A DNA stretch of 63,223 nt from contig JADZEM010000197.1 in NCBI GenBank assembly GCA_020850535.1, positions 1 through 63,223 on the forward strand, in the 5' to 3' direction. Positions 52,586 through 61,724 of the stretch are shown here, piece after piece (the first letter of the stretch is position 1; the number at the start of each line of letters is the position of its first letter). Made by a program: the position numbers and the translations under genes. Under the pieces are notes generated by a model. That model ran no database searches. It was not told where the DNA came from and saw only the letters and a list, made by a program, of their open reading frames with translations. This DNA comes from Chloroflexota bacterium (lineage in GTDB: Bacteria; Chloroflexota; UBA6077; JACCZL01).

Positions 52586-53584
52586 GTGGGTATTCTTGGC
52601 GTCGGTGTCTGGCCAGGCGTGGAGCTTCCGTGTCATGCGGTGATCGCGACCGCGCAGGAGGCTGAGCGGCTTGGTCTGCACTCAGTCTGGCTCTCAGAAG
52701 CCTACTTCGCACGGGATGCCATCTCGCTCACCGCAGCCATGGCAACCACCACCGAGAAGATCCTGCTGGCCACCGGCGTGGTGAACCCATACACGCGTCA
52801 TCCCTCGCTGCTGGCGATGACGTTCGCGACCCTGGGGGAGCTTGCGCCCGGGCGGATCATCTACGGCCTGGGCACCAGCGAGCCGAACTGGATGCGGGAT
52901 CTCGGCTACGACTTCTCGAAGCCCAGGACGGCGGTCATCGAGGCGATGGACGTGTACGAGAAGATGCTGGCCCGCGAGACGGTCACCCTGGAGGGGAAGA
53001 CCACGCAGGTCCATGATGCGCGCCTGATGTTCCGACCGGAGAAGCAGGTTCCACCAATTGTGCTGGCGGCCATCGGTCCACGGATGTGCGCGCTGGCGCG
53101 TGACCGAGCCGCCGGCGTGCTCCTCTCCGTGGGTGGCATTGAGCTGGCGAAGGTCGTCCGCGAGCGGCTCGGGGATGTCTCTCCGGAGTTCACGATCGGA
53201 ATGACCATCCCGATGGCCGTCGACGACGATCTCAGTGCAGCCGTTGCTCGGGTTCGTCCAACCATTGCCGGACTCGTGTCGGTCCCGGAGGGTGAGGCGA
53301 TTCTGGAGATGAGCGGCTTCGATCCTGGCCTCGCCACTGACCTCCGTGCGTCAATCGCCCGTGATGGCTTCCGCGAGGGGATCAAGGCGCTGCCAGATGA
53401 GGTCGTCATCGCACTGACAGCAGTGGGCACGGAAAGCGCCTGTCTGGACCGCATCGAGGAGTTCTGCGCGGCGGGTGTGAATCTCCCGATCATGCAGGTC
53501 GGCAAGCACGAGCCCCACGCCGCGCTGCAGGTGATGAAGCTCGCCCAGGACAGGTTGTGCTCGACGAGCTCGGCGGTGCTGTGA
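52586..53584 (+). CDS. LLM class (F420-dependent type) oxidoreductase
   Basis: The 332-aa barrel protein starts with GTG directly after the previous stop codon. It reads HAVIATAQEAERLGLHSVWLSEAYFARDAISLTAAMATTTEKILLATGVVNPYTRHPSLLAMTFATLGELAPGRIIYGLGTSEP, the N-terminal pattern of methylene-tetrahydromethanopterin reductase-like, F420-binding members of the luciferase superfamily. FMN-dependent monooxygenases of the same fold cannot be excluded. In this operon it may oxidise or reduce an intermediate. Confidence 0.85.
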   Translation: MGILGVGVWPGVELPCHAVIATAQEAERLGLHSVWLSEAYFARDAISLTAAMATTTEKILLATGVVNPYTRHPSLLAMTFATLGELAPGRIIYGLGTSEPNWMRDLGYDFSKPRTAVIEAMDVYEKMLARETVTLEGKTTQVHDARLMFRPEKQVPPIVLAAIGPRMCALARDRAAGVLLSVGGIELAKVVRERLGDVSPEFTIGMTIPMAVDDDLSAAVARVRPTIAGLVSVPEGEAILEMSGFDPGLATDLRASIARDGFREGIKALPDEVVIALTAVGTESACLDRIEEFCAAGVNLPIMQVGKHEPHAALQVMKLAQDRLCSTSSAVL

Positions 53585-53611
53585 AGGGGCCAGACCGCCA
53601 GCCATGCCGCC

Positions 53612-54805
53612 ATGGGTAGCGCGACCATTGCCGCTGCCGCGATGACCCGCTTCGCGAAGCAGCCGGACGCCTCCCTGAAGTCGCTCACCGCGGAAGCCGT
53701 TCGTGGCGTGATGATGGCGGCTGGCCTGGAGCCGGGCCAGATTCAGGCGGTGTACTTCGCCAACGCGGTGGCAGGCATGCTGTCTGGCCAGGAGATGATC
53801 CGGGGTCAGGTCGCCCTGTCTGGCCTTGGCTTCGAGCACGTGCCGGTCTTCAACGTCGAGAACGCCTGTGCATCTGGCTCGACCGCGTTCTTTCTGGCAT
53901 GCCAGGCGGTCCAATCCGGTGCCTGCGATGCCGCGCTCGTGGTCGGTGCAGAGAAGCTGACGCACCCAGATAAGGACGCCACCTTCCGAGCGATTGGGAC
54001 GGCACTGGATGTGGAGTCGACAGCAAATCTGCCTGCGGGGCGCTCGCCATTCATGGACGTCTATGCCGAGATGACGCGTGCATACATGGAGCGTACCGGA
54101 GCCACTGCGCGGGATTTTGCAGCGGTGGCGGCGAAGAACCAGTACCACGGGAGCCTGAATCCGCTCGCTCAGTACGGCGGCATCGTCACTGCCGAGGATG
54201 TGCTGGCCTCGCGGCCAATCGTGCCGCCATTGACGCTCTTGATGTGCGCCCCGATCACTGATGGCGCCGCTGCGCTGGTGGTGGTGGGCGATGTGCTGGC
54301 GCGTAAGCTCGACGCTGCTGGCGTCATAGTCAACGCTACAGCGCTGACGTCGGGGCTGTCCACGTCGCCAGCGGCCGGTTCGCCAGCGGCCGGTTCCTCC
54401 AGCGTTGCGAGGCTGGCCGCCATGCAGGCCTACGAGCGAGCGGGCCTGGGGCCGGGCGACGTCGATATTGTGGAAGTGCATGACGCGACGGCCCCGGCCG
54501 AGCTGATGGCGCTCGAAGACGTGGGGCTCGCACCAGCGGGAGCGGCGCTGGCCCTCCTCGCCTCGGGCCAGACTCGGCTCGGTGGGCGTCTTCCAGTGAA
54601 TCCGAGCGGGGGACTCCTGGCGCGAGGCCATCCGCTCGCGGCGACGGGCATCGCGCAGCTCTGCGAGCTGACCTGGCAGCTTCAGGGGCGGGCGGGCGCC
54701 CGCCAGGTAGCTGGCGCTCGCGTGGCGCTGGCCGAGAACAGCGGCGGCTGGCTCGGACACGATGCCGCGGTTGGCGCAGTCCACATCCTGAGCCGTGCGA
54801 CGTGA
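53612..54805 (+). CDS. SCP2-type thiolase family protein
   Basis: The 397-aa protein shows the nucleophile Cys in VENACASGSTAFFLA near residue 88, and the C-terminal GLLARGHPLAATGIAQLCEL His motif. The typical HDCF motif of SCPx thiolases reads VEVHDATAPAEL here. The last Cys of classical thiolases is replaced within AENSGGWLGHDAAV. It should cleave or form a C-C bond in a beta-ketoacyl-CoA, or act on a related thioester. An Ala/Gly/Ser-rich duplicated PAAGS stretch lies near residues 250-262. The start at 53612 has no strong ribosome binding site. Confidence 0.85.
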   Translation: MGSATIAAAAMTRFAKQPDASLKSLTAEAVRGVMMAAGLEPGQIQAVYFANAVAGMLSGQEMIRGQVALSGLGFEHVPVFNVENACASGSTAFFLACQAVQSGACDAALVVGAEKLTHPDKDATFRAIGTALDVESTANLPAGRSPFMDVYAEMTRAYMERTGATARDFAAVAAKNQYHGSLNPLAQYGGIVTAEDVLASRPIVPPLTLLMCAPITDGAAALVVVGDVLARKLDAAGVIVNATALTSGLSTSPAAGSPAAGSSSVARLAAMQAYERAGLGPGDVDIVEVHDATAPAELMALEDVGLAPAGAALALLASGQTRLGGRLPVNPSGGLLARGHPLAATGIAQLCELTWQLQGRAGARQVAGARVALAENSGGWLGHDAAVGAVHILSRAT

Positions 54806-55584
54806 CGCCGTCAGCCAGTCAGCTTTTCGATCTGTCCCACGCGGTGAGCATCGTGACCGGCGGCTCGCGCGGGCTTGGGCTGGCGCTGGCATTGGCGCTC
54901 GGAAAGGCTGGCTCATCCATCATCATCACCGGGCGGCGCAAAGCCTGGCTCGAAGAGGCCGAGCGATCGCTGTTTGAGCAGGGTGTGAACGCGCGCGCCA
55001 TCGTGGCCGATGCGGCTGATCCCGATGACGCCGGCAGGGTCGTCGACGCAGCGGTCGATCGCTTCGGCCGGATCGATGTACTGGTGAACAATGCCGGCAT
55101 CACGTGGGGCGCTCCGTTCCTGGAGATGCCGCTCGACCGATGGCGGGCTGTCCTGGATACCAATGTCACCTCGATGTTCCTGATGAGCCAGGCGTTCGCG
55201 AGGTACCTGATCGGGCAAGGTCAACCAGGTCGCATCATCAACCTGGCGTCGGTGTATGGGCTGGTGGGCGGTCACGCCGCGACCATCGATGCCGTGGGCT
55301 ACTCCGCCAGCAAGGGCGCCATCGTATCGCTCACGCGCGATCTCGCCGTGAAGCTCGCTCCGCATGGCATCCTGGTGAACGCGCTCGCCCCTTCGTTCTT
55401 TCCGACGCGCATGACTCGGAGTACCCTCGACGAGCATGCCGAAGCGATCCTCGCTGAACTGCCCCTCGGGCGACTCCCTGAGATGGACGAGATCGGTGGA
55501 TCCGCTGTGTTCCTGGCTTCACGTGCCGCCAGCTACATCACGGGTCAGGTGCTGGCGATTGACGGTGGCTTGACGGCGCACTAA
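54802..55584 (+). CDS. Short-chain dehydrogenase/reductase (FabG-like)
   Basis: The 260-aa classical SDR has the cofactor motif VTGGSRGLGLALA near residues 19-31, NNAG in VLVNNAGITWG, active Ser in IINLASVYG, YxxxK in VGYSASKGAIVSL, and the C-terminal ITGQVLAIDGGL. It probably acts as a 3-hydroxyacyl-CoA or hydroxyl dehydrogenase in the pathway. It starts with a GTG that overlaps the thiolase stop as GTGA, the last gene of the operon. Confidence 0.92.
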   Translation: MTPSASQLFDLSHAVSIVTGGSRGLGLALALALGKAGSSIIITGRRKAWLEEAERSLFEQGVNARAIVADAADPDDAGRVVDAAVDRFGRIDVLVNNAGITWGAPFLEMPLDRWRAVLDTNVTSMFLMSQAFARYLIGQGQPGRIINLASVYGLVGGHAATIDAVGYSASKGAIVSLTRDLAVKLAPHGILVNALAPSFFPTRMTRSTLDEHAEAILAELPLGRLPEMDEIGGSAVFLASRAASYITGQVLAIDGGLTAH

Positions 55585-55820
55585 GTGCGCGGTTCGAGGC
55601 TTCCACACCGGTGCCGTCGCCACCGGATCCCTGGACTCGTACTGGCCGATCCGCCCCGTATGCTTGCTGAGCACCTGCACGTCAGGCGTCGAGCAGGGGG
55701 CGTGGTGAGCGTGCCGTCGTAGGACGGCTGCAGGGCCGAGCGGGCGTTCGGGCAGGCCCCGCTGCAGCGGGACGGGCGGCGGCCGCCGAACTCACCGCCC
55801 ACGTCGACATCCTCTCCGCA

Positions 55821-55879
55821 CGCGCTGACGCGGCAGTTGACGGTCAGCGGGTGAGGTCCTTCGCTGCGCTCAGGATGAC
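55821..55879. repeat. HPERSEG-type palindromic repeat, right half
   Basis: GACGGTCAGCGGGTGAGGTC followed by CTTCGCTGCGCTCAGGATGAC is the right arm of the family; the left arm is truncated after the central loop. It lies in the 545-bp gap 55585-56129, whose first 235 bases show nothing I can identify. Confidence 0.6.
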
Positions 55880-55931
55880 ATGGAGGCTGCAGGTTTGCTA
55901 CGAGCTGAAAGCGCGCGTCAGCCGATACGCT

Positions 55932-56047
55932 CCCACGGCCCACGGCCCACGGCCCACGGTCTACGACCCACGGCCCACGGCCCACGGTCTACAACCTACG
56001 ACCCACGACCCACGACCCACGGTCCACGACCTACGACCTACGCCACG
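55932..56047. repeat. Heptamer-based minisatellite, locus 4
   Basis: About 16 successive degenerate heptamers of the forms CCCACGG, CCTACGA, TCTACGA and CCCACGA fill the stretch just before the zwf promoter region. Confidence 0.8.
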
Positions 56048-56129
56048 GTCCATCACCCATACTGAGTGGTCGCGGTCCCCGCACTCCTGCTAGTCTGCCC
56101 AGACACCCGTCTACTCTGGAGGCCTTCCG

Positions 56130-57686
56130 GTGGTCACGATGCTTGCGGCGACGAACCCCCTCCGCGAGGGTCTCCGAACTGAGCTCTCCGCAGAGCCCTG
56201 TGTCGTCGTCATCTTCGGCGCGACCGGTGACCTGACCCATCGCAAGCTGATCCCTGCGCTGTACCACCTGGCCGCTGACCGCCGACTGCCGGCCGGCTCG
56301 GCGCTCGTCGGGTTCGCACGGCGTCCCTGGGGCAACGATGGCTTCCGAGATCGCACCCTCGACGCCGCGAAGGAGAGCACCGGCGACACATTCCGCCCAT
56401 CGGTGGCACAGCGCTTCGCGGACGCGATCCGCTACGTGCAGGCCTCGTTCGAGGATCCCGAGGGCTACCACGAGCTGAAGCGCATCTGCGACGAGCTGGA
56501 CGCCACGCGCGGCACCCGGGGCAACCGGCTCTACTACCTCGCCACCGCGCCGAACGCCTACTCCACCATCATCCAGCGCCTCGGCGAGGCCGGCCTCGTC
56601 TCGCCGACGGGGCAGAACGGCGCACACGGCGGCTGGACCCGCATCGTCGTCGAGAAGCCGTTCGGGACGGATCTGGCCACTGCCCGGCAGCTCAACGAAG
56701 AGCTGGCGACGGTCTTCCAGGAGGAGCAGGTCTACCGCATCGACCACTACCTCGGGAAAGAGACCGTCCAGAACATCATGGCGTTCCGCTTCGCCAACAG
56801 CATCTGGGAGTCGATCTGGAATCGCCAGCACATCGACCACGTCCAGATCACGGTGGCGGAGTCGCTGGGCGTCGAAGGGCGCGGCCCCTACTACGAAGAG
56901 TCCGGCGCGCTCAGGGACATGGTGGCGAACCACATCCTCCAGGTGCTCTCGCTGGTGGCGATGGAGCCGCCCGTTGCCCTCGACCCTGACGCCGTCCGCG
57001 ACGAGAAGGTCAAGGTGCTCCGGGCGATCCACCCCCTGAATACCGCCGAGGTGGCGCGGCGCACGGTGCGCGGCCAGTACGGCCCCGGGGCCATCGACGG
57101 CATCGCCGTGCCGGGCTACCGCGAGGAGGACCGCGTCTCGCCGGACTCGTACACCGAGACGTTCGTGGCGATCAAGCTGCTGATCGACAACTGGCGCTGG
57201 GCCGGCGTGCCGTTCTACCTGCGCCACGGCAAGCGCCTGCCGAAGCGCTCCTCCGAGATCTCGATCCGCTTCAAGCCGACGCCGCAGCTGCTGTTTGGCA
57301 TGGGCGACGCCGGCCGCCAGCGCCCCAACGTGCTGACGCTCCGCATCCAGCCAGACGAGGGGATCGCGCTGCGCTTCGGCTCGAAGGTGCCGGGGCCGGG
57401 CATGCACATCCGCTCGGTGCTGATGGACTTCCGCTTCGGCACCTCGTTCGGGCGGCAGACGGCGGACGCCTACGAGCGGCTGATCCTCGACGCGATGCAG
57501 GGCGACTCGACGCTCTTCACCCGCCGCGACGAGACAGAGGCGGCCTGGACCATCGTCACGTCGATTCTCGAGGGCTGGCAGCACCTGCCGCCACCGGAGT
57601 TCTCGAACTACGAGGCCGGCACCTGGGGTCCGCGCGCCGCCCGCGACCTGCTGGCCCGCGAGGGCCGCGCCTGGGCCAGACTCTAG
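56130..57686 (+). CDS. zwf: Glucose-6-phosphate 1-dehydrogenase
   Basis: The 518-aa enzyme carries out the first oxidative pentose phosphate step. It has the cofactor motif VIFGATGDLTHRKLIPAL near residues 28-45, EKPFGTDLATAR with its conserved Lys, and the substrate signature YRIDHYLGKETVQN with catalytic His. The length is normal. The start is the GTG at 56130 with GGAGG 7 bases upstream; an ATG four codons in is the alternative. Its stop codon lies in the palindrome CTAG shared with the convergent GH13 gene. Confidence 0.95.
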   Translation: MVTMLAATNPLREGLRTELSAEPCVVVIFGATGDLTHRKLIPALYHLAADRRLPAGSALVGFARRPWGNDGFRDRTLDAAKESTGDTFRPSVAQRFADAIRYVQASFEDPEGYHELKRICDELDATRGTRGNRLYYLATAPNAYSTIIQRLGEAGLVSPTGQNGAHGGWTRIVVEKPFGTDLATARQLNEELATVFQEEQVYRIDHYLGKETVQNIMAFRFANSIWESIWNRQHIDHVQITVAESLGVEGRGPYYEESGALRDMVANHILQVLSLVAMEPPVALDPDAVRDEKVKVLRAIHPLNTAEVARRTVRGQYGPGAIDGIAVPGYREEDRVSPDSYTETFVAIKLLIDNWRWAGVPFYLRHGKRLPKRSSEISIRFKPTPQLLFGMGDAGRQRPNVLTLRIQPDEGIALRFGSKVPGPGMHIRSVLMDFRFGTSFGRQTADAYERLILDAMQGDSTLFTRRDETEAAWTIVTSILEGWQHLPPPEFSNYEAGTWGPRAARDLLAREGRAWARL

Positions 57687-59455
57687 ACCAGCCAGCGCAC
57701 CCCGTACGGCGCCAGCGTCACCGAGTTGCTCGCCGCCACCATCTCGCCGGCCAGGAGGTCGCGCAGCGGCTCCGCGCCTGTTGGGCCGAGACGTGAGAGA
57801 TCGACGGTCAGCGGACCACCCGTCACGTTGTGGAGCGCCAGCACCGTCTGCCCGTCCGCCGGGCCGCGTCGCAGCGCGAACAGCCCCGGCCCGAGATCGA
57901 GCACCTGCTGCGGCGCGGACGGGCTGAAGGCCGGCTGCGCTCGCCGCGTCGTCAGCAGGTGGCGGTAGCCCGCGAACACCCGCGCCGTCTCGGAGCCTGG
58001 ATCGGCCAGCCACCGCTCGACATCGGACAACGGCAGCCGCGCGTGGTTGAGGTCGCGCTTCCAGCCCGAGCGCTCGAACCCTGCCCGATCGTGGTGGCTG
58101 CCGAACAACGAGTGGACGTAGATGCCCGGCACCCCGGCCAGCGCCAGCATGATCGCCTGCGAGCAGAGGAAACGGTCGCGCTTCACCTCCCACGGCTCCG
58201 CCAGGTCGCCCGGGTCCGAGAGGATGTCGAACAGCGTCCCATTCAGCTCGTAGGGGCTCTCCGAGCCGTCCGGGTTCGTCTTGTACGAGACCTGCCCACC
58301 GTGCGCGACCACCCGGTCGGCCAGGGCCTGGACCTCCGCTTCGGTCAGGATGCCGCGCGCCGGTATCACCCCCACGCCGTCATGGGACGCCTCGAAGTTG
58401 AAGAACGTGGTGTCGTCGGAGGGGGTCTCCAGGGAGGCGGCCCACCCCGTCAGCGTGCCGGCGTCGCCCGTCGCGAGGCTGTGCAGCACCAGCGGGGCCA
58501 GCGGGAACTGGTAGACCATCTGGGCCTCGTCGTGGCCGTCCCCAAAGTAGGCCACATTGTCGGCGTGTGGCACGTTCGTCTCGGTGACGATCGCCACGCC
58601 CGGGGCGACATCGTCCAGCACATCGCGGAACAGCTTGACGATCTCGTGGGTCCGCGGCAGGTGGATGCAGGACGTGCCGATCTCCTTCCAGAGATACCCG
58701 ACGGCGTCCATCCGCAGCAGGGTCGCCCCACGCTCGACGTAGCTCAGCATCACCTCGACGATGCGCAGCAGGAGGGCCGGGTTGGCGTAGTTCAGATCGA
58801 CCTGATCGGCGCTGAAGGTCGTCCAGACGTGGAGGGGTCCGTTCGCGGTCTGCACCTGGGTCAGGAGCGGCGTCGTGCGCGGCCGGGTGACGCCCCGCAA
58901 GTCGGCGGCCGGGTCGGTGACGATGAAGTACTCGTCGTAGGGCGGCTCGCCACGCAGGAACGCCTGAAACCAAGGTCCTTCCGCCGACACGTGGTTCACG
59001 ACGAAGTCAAACATCAGCGGGAAGCGCCGGCCCAGCGCCTCGACATCCTCCCAGGAGCCAAGCTCCGGGTTCACCTGCTGGTAGTCGATGACGGAGAAGC
59101 CGTAGTCCGACGAGTAGGGGAAGAACGGCAGGATGTGGACGGTGGAGAGGACGCCGTCCAGGTGGCGCTCGGCGAAGGCCCGCAGGGCGGCCAGCGGGGT
59201 CCGTGGCTCCTCCGACCCCGGCGATGTGCCTGGCAGTGTAGCTGGAAGAAGGGTGTCGCCGTAGGTGATGAGCAGGGCATCAGCCTGGGTGAAGCGCTGC
59301 CCGCTAACGCCGGCTTTCACGCCAGCGGGCGCGGTGAAGCGGTCCAACTGCGCCGCCAACGCCCCGAACGCCGCGTCCCCACGCTCCTGGCCGTAGAGGA
59401 ACCGCAGCCGCTGCTGCATGCGATCTCGGGGGGCGGGGCGCGCGGACAGCGACAT
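57683..59455 (-). CDS. GH13 sucrose phosphorylase-like enzyme (glycoside phosphorylase)
   Basis: The 590-aa barrel protein has HILPFFPYSSDYGFSVIDYQQVNPELGSWEDVEAL, FDFVVNHVSAEGPWFQ, LRMDAVGYLWKE with the nucleophile Asp near residue 243, IVTETNVPHADN with the acid/base Glu, and EASHDGVGV with the third Asp. This pattern is that of GH13 subfamily 18, which includes sucrose, sucrose 6-phosphate and glucosylglycerate phosphorylases. They release glucose 1-phosphate in the cytoplasm. Glucosylglycerate is a plausible substrate, but I cannot decide from sequence. It converges on zwf with overlapping stop codons. Confidence 0.85.
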   Translation of the reverse strand: MSLSARPAPRDRMQQRLRFLYGQERGDAAFGALAAQLDRFTAPAGVKAGVSGQRFTQADALLITYGDTLLPATLPGTSPGSEEPRTPLAALRAFAERHLDGVLSTVHILPFFPYSSDYGFSVIDYQQVNPELGSWEDVEALGRRFPLMFDFVVNHVSAEGPWFQAFLRGEPPYDEYFIVTDPAADLRGVTRPRTTPLLTQVQTANGPLHVWTTFSADQVDLNYANPALLLRIVEVMLSYVERGATLLRMDAVGYLWKEIGTSCIHLPRTHEIVKLFRDVLDDVAPGVAIVTETNVPHADNVAYFGDGHDEAQMVYQFPLAPLVLHSLATGDAGTLTGWAASLETPSDDTTFFNFEASHDGVGVIPARGILTEAEVQALADRVVAHGGQVSYKTNPDGSESPYELNGTLFDILSDPGDLAEPWEVKRDRFLCSQAIMLALAGVPGIYVHSLFGSHHDRAGFERSGWKRDLNHARLPLSDVERWLADPGSETARVFAGYRHLLTTRRAQPAFSPSAPQQVLDLGPGLFALRRGPADGQTVLALHNVTGGPLTVDLSRLGPTGAEPLRDLLAGEMVAASNSVTLAPYGVRWLV

Positions 59456-59520
59456 GGCGATCTCCCGGCAACGATGCTCGTCCGATCCTGCCCACAGTGT
59501 GCCAGACGGCAGACGCGCGA

Positions 59521-59552
59521 AGACGCCCCGGCCGGATCTGGCCGGGGCGTCT
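59521..59552. terminator. Perfect hairpin terminator
   Basis: AGACGCCCCGGCC at 59521-59533 and GGCCGGGGCGTCT at 59540-59552 form a 13-bp perfect stem with a 6-base loop. It follows the minus-strand secreted protein gene by 30 bp and precedes the phosphorylase gene. Confidence 0.8.
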
Positions 59553-59582
59553 CTCTGTCCTGAACGGTCAAGGAGCAGCGCG

Positions 59583-60005
59583 CTAGCGGACCTTCGTCAG
59601 CTTGTAGACGCCGGTGATGTCGCCATCGCCGTTGGTGGTGATGAACTGAACCAGGCCACGCTCGGCGGGCTTCAGGCCGACGACCGTTGCGCCGTTCGGG
59701 AAGACCCCGCCGATGGCCTCATCCGCCTTGGCGATCAGGCCACCGCCCGGCAGGCGGTCAACGGCGGCGTAGCGGGCGGCATGGCGGCCGGACTGGTTGT
59801 CCCAGGTGACCTCGACCCCACCACAGGCGTTGACTTCGATGTAGGCTGGCAGATCGGGCGCGAAGTAGGCGCCGGCCATGTCATAGGTCGGAGTCGAGGT
59901 GTTGTAGCAGATGGGCGCATCGACCGGGGCCGCGGCCGCCGACCCGATGCTCGCGACCGAAAGAACCGCGCCAAACGCCAGTGCCAGGAAGGTTGCCCGC
60001 TTCAT
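59583..60005 (-). CDS. Small secreted protein, hypothetical
   Basis: The 140-aa product has a clear signal peptide (MKRATFLALAFGAVLSVASIGSAAAA) and a mature part of about 114 residues with two Cys (PICYNTSTP and VNACGGVEV) that may form a disulfide. A beta-rich ending reads GLVQFITTNGDGDITGVYKLTKV. I do not recognise the family. It has its own terminator and is probably a single-gene unit acting outside the membrane. Confidence 0.7.
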   Translation of the reverse strand: MKRATFLALAFGAVLSVASIGSAAAAPVDAPICYNTSTPTYDMAGAYFAPDLPAYIEVNACGGVEVTWDNQSGRHAARYAAVDRLPGGGLIAKADEAIGGVFPNGATVVGLKPAERGLVQFITTNGDGDITGVYKLTKVR

Positions 60006-60162
60006 GATGTCCTGCCCCTCTCGTGTGTCCCGTCTCGTCTGAGCCGCGCTGTCGTGGCTCGTCTGAGGGGAATACACGGAGGCGCAGGGGGTTCTCGCAG
60101 CAGCACGGCGAAGTGTCAAGCAGATGACACATCGCCGCGTCGGAGAGGGCCGGGATCAGGGC

Positions 60163-61335
60163 CTACTTCGGCCAGGGGTGTGCGCGCAGCACGTCCTCGT
60201 TGATCGCCGAGCCCCAGCCGGGGCCGCTCGGCACCGAGATGTAGCCGTTCTCGATGGTCGGCGGCACCGTCATCAGCTCCGTCTTCCAGGCCACGTCGTC
60301 GATGTCGATCTCCATGATCTTGACGTTCGGAAGCGTCCCACAGAACTGCGCCGAGATGATGTCGGCCATGTGGCTGTAGTAGTTGTGCGGGGCGATGTTG
60401 ATCTCGTAAGCCTCGGCCATGTCGGCCACGCGCTTGCCCTGAATCCAGCCGTTCCAGGGCAGATCGATGATGCAGACATCCATCGCGTGCTGCTCGAGGA
60501 ACGGGCGGTACTGCTTCGTCGTGCAGAGGCTCTCGCAGGAGGCGATGGGCGTGCTGGTCGAGTCCTTGATCTGGCGCAGCGCGACCGGATCCCAGTTGTC
60601 GTACTCGACCCACTGCATGTTGAACTGCTCGAGCAGCTTGGTGATCCGCTGCACGCCGTCCGTGCGGAAGTTGTAGTTGAGGTCCAGCGCGATGCCGACG
60701 TTCGGGCCGACGGCGTCGCGGAACGTGCCGATCAGCTTCTCGGTCCGATTCAGGATCTCCGCCGAGACGGTGCCGTCCGTGCCTGAGCTGTCGAGCGCGA
60801 AGCCCGGCGAGTAGACATCGGCAGGGTCGCCCGGGATCACGATGTTGGTCTTGAGCGCCGTGAAGCCCCGCGCCACGACCTCCTTCCCGAGCGCCGTGAT
60901 ATCGTCGTAGGAGCGCAGCGGCGGCGTCCCAAGCGCCTCCCAGCTGCGGGCGCGGGTGGTGCCGCAGTGGGACCAGTAGAGGCGCATCTTCTCGCGCATC
61001 GGGCCGCCGTGCAGCTCGCAGACGGAGACGCCGAGCGCCCGGGCCTTGATGTCCCACAAGGCCAGCTCGATGCCGGCCATCGCGCGGCTGGCCGAGCCGC
61101 CCAGGTGCTGCCGGGCGATCCGGTACATCGTCCAGTACGCCTTCTCGACGTGCCGGGGATCGGTGCCGATCAGCGCGCCGGCGAAATCGTCCACGGCAGC
61201 GGCCACCGAGCGTGGCATCCGTCCATCGCTGCACTCACCCCACCCGACGAGGCCGTCGTCCGTCTCGACCTTGACGAACACCCACGGCCGCCAGCCGGCA
61301 TCGCACAGGAACGCTTCGATCTTCGCGATCTTCAT
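60163..61335 (-). CDS. Mandelate racemase/muconate lactonizing enzyme family protein, paralogue 1
   Basis: The 390-aa enolase-superfamily protein has a Lys in FTALKTNIVIPGD, metal ligands Asp in IALDLNYNFRTDG, Glu in WVEYDNWDP and Glu in IASCESLCTTKQ, and catalytic His in NIAPHNYYSHMAD. The N-terminal capping domain reads VKVETDDGLVGWGECSDGRMPRS. These suit a sugar-acid dehydratase or cycloisomerase. GGGGAGA precedes the ATG. The gene at 61725 encodes a close paralogue with nearly the same active-site strings. Confidence 0.88.
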   Translation of the reverse strand: MKIAKIEAFLCDAGWRPWVFVKVETDDGLVGWGECSDGRMPRSVAAAVDDFAGALIGTDPRHVEKAYWTMYRIARQHLGGSASRAMAGIELALWDIKARALGVSVCELHGGPMREKMRLYWSHCGTTRARSWEALGTPPLRSYDDITALGKEVVARGFTALKTNIVIPGDPADVYSPGFALDSSGTDGTVSAEILNRTEKLIGTFRDAVGPNVGIALDLNYNFRTDGVQRITKLLEQFNMQWVEYDNWDPVALRQIKDSTSTPIASCESLCTTKQYRPFLEQHAMDVCIIDLPWNGWIQGKRVADMAEAYEINIAPHNYYSHMADIISAQFCGTLPNVKIMEIDIDDVAWKTELMTVPPTIENGYISVPSGPGWGSAINEDVLRAHPWPK

Positions 61336-61460
61336 CGATCTCTCCCCCTCAGTGGGCTTCTCGTCCGCAAAGTTGAACGCGATTGGGCGGCCGTCGCGAC
61401 CGGCACGAGTCGGCGGCCTCTCGTCATCTGGGATGAAGCAAGCAACGTAGACACCCTCCC

Positions 61461-61630
61461 GTCATCCCGACCGCCGCGAGGAACGCCGTCACCCCTCGTC
61501 ATCCCGACCGCGGCGAGGAACGAGCGAAGTGGAGGGATCTTCCTTCCAAGCCACGACGGGGAAGATCCCTCGACTGCGTTCGCAAGGCTTGCCCTGAGCC
61601 TGCCGAATGGGTCACTCCGCTCGGGATGAC
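61461..61630. repeat. HPERSEG-type palindromic repeat, GTCATCCCGA variant
   Basis: A partial left arm GTCATCCCGACCGCCGCGAG at 61461 is repeated at 61498. The second continues to GGAGGGATCTTCC and pairs with GGAAGATCCCTCGACTGCG and GCTCGGGATGAC ending at 61630. It fills most of the 389-bp gap between the two paralogous genes; nothing else is seen there. Confidence 0.7.
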
Positions 61631-61724
61631 GGTCAGGGCGTGCGCCGCGCCTGCTCTGAGACTGTCGGATAGGCTCACTCCGCTTGGGAAAAAGCAATAG
61701 CATGAGCTTCATCATGGCTGGGGG

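Noticed and set aside
55585-55820. Possible transposase remnant in the gap after the SDR gene
   Set aside because: No frame on either strand shows recognisable transposase motifs; the stretch remains unexplained.
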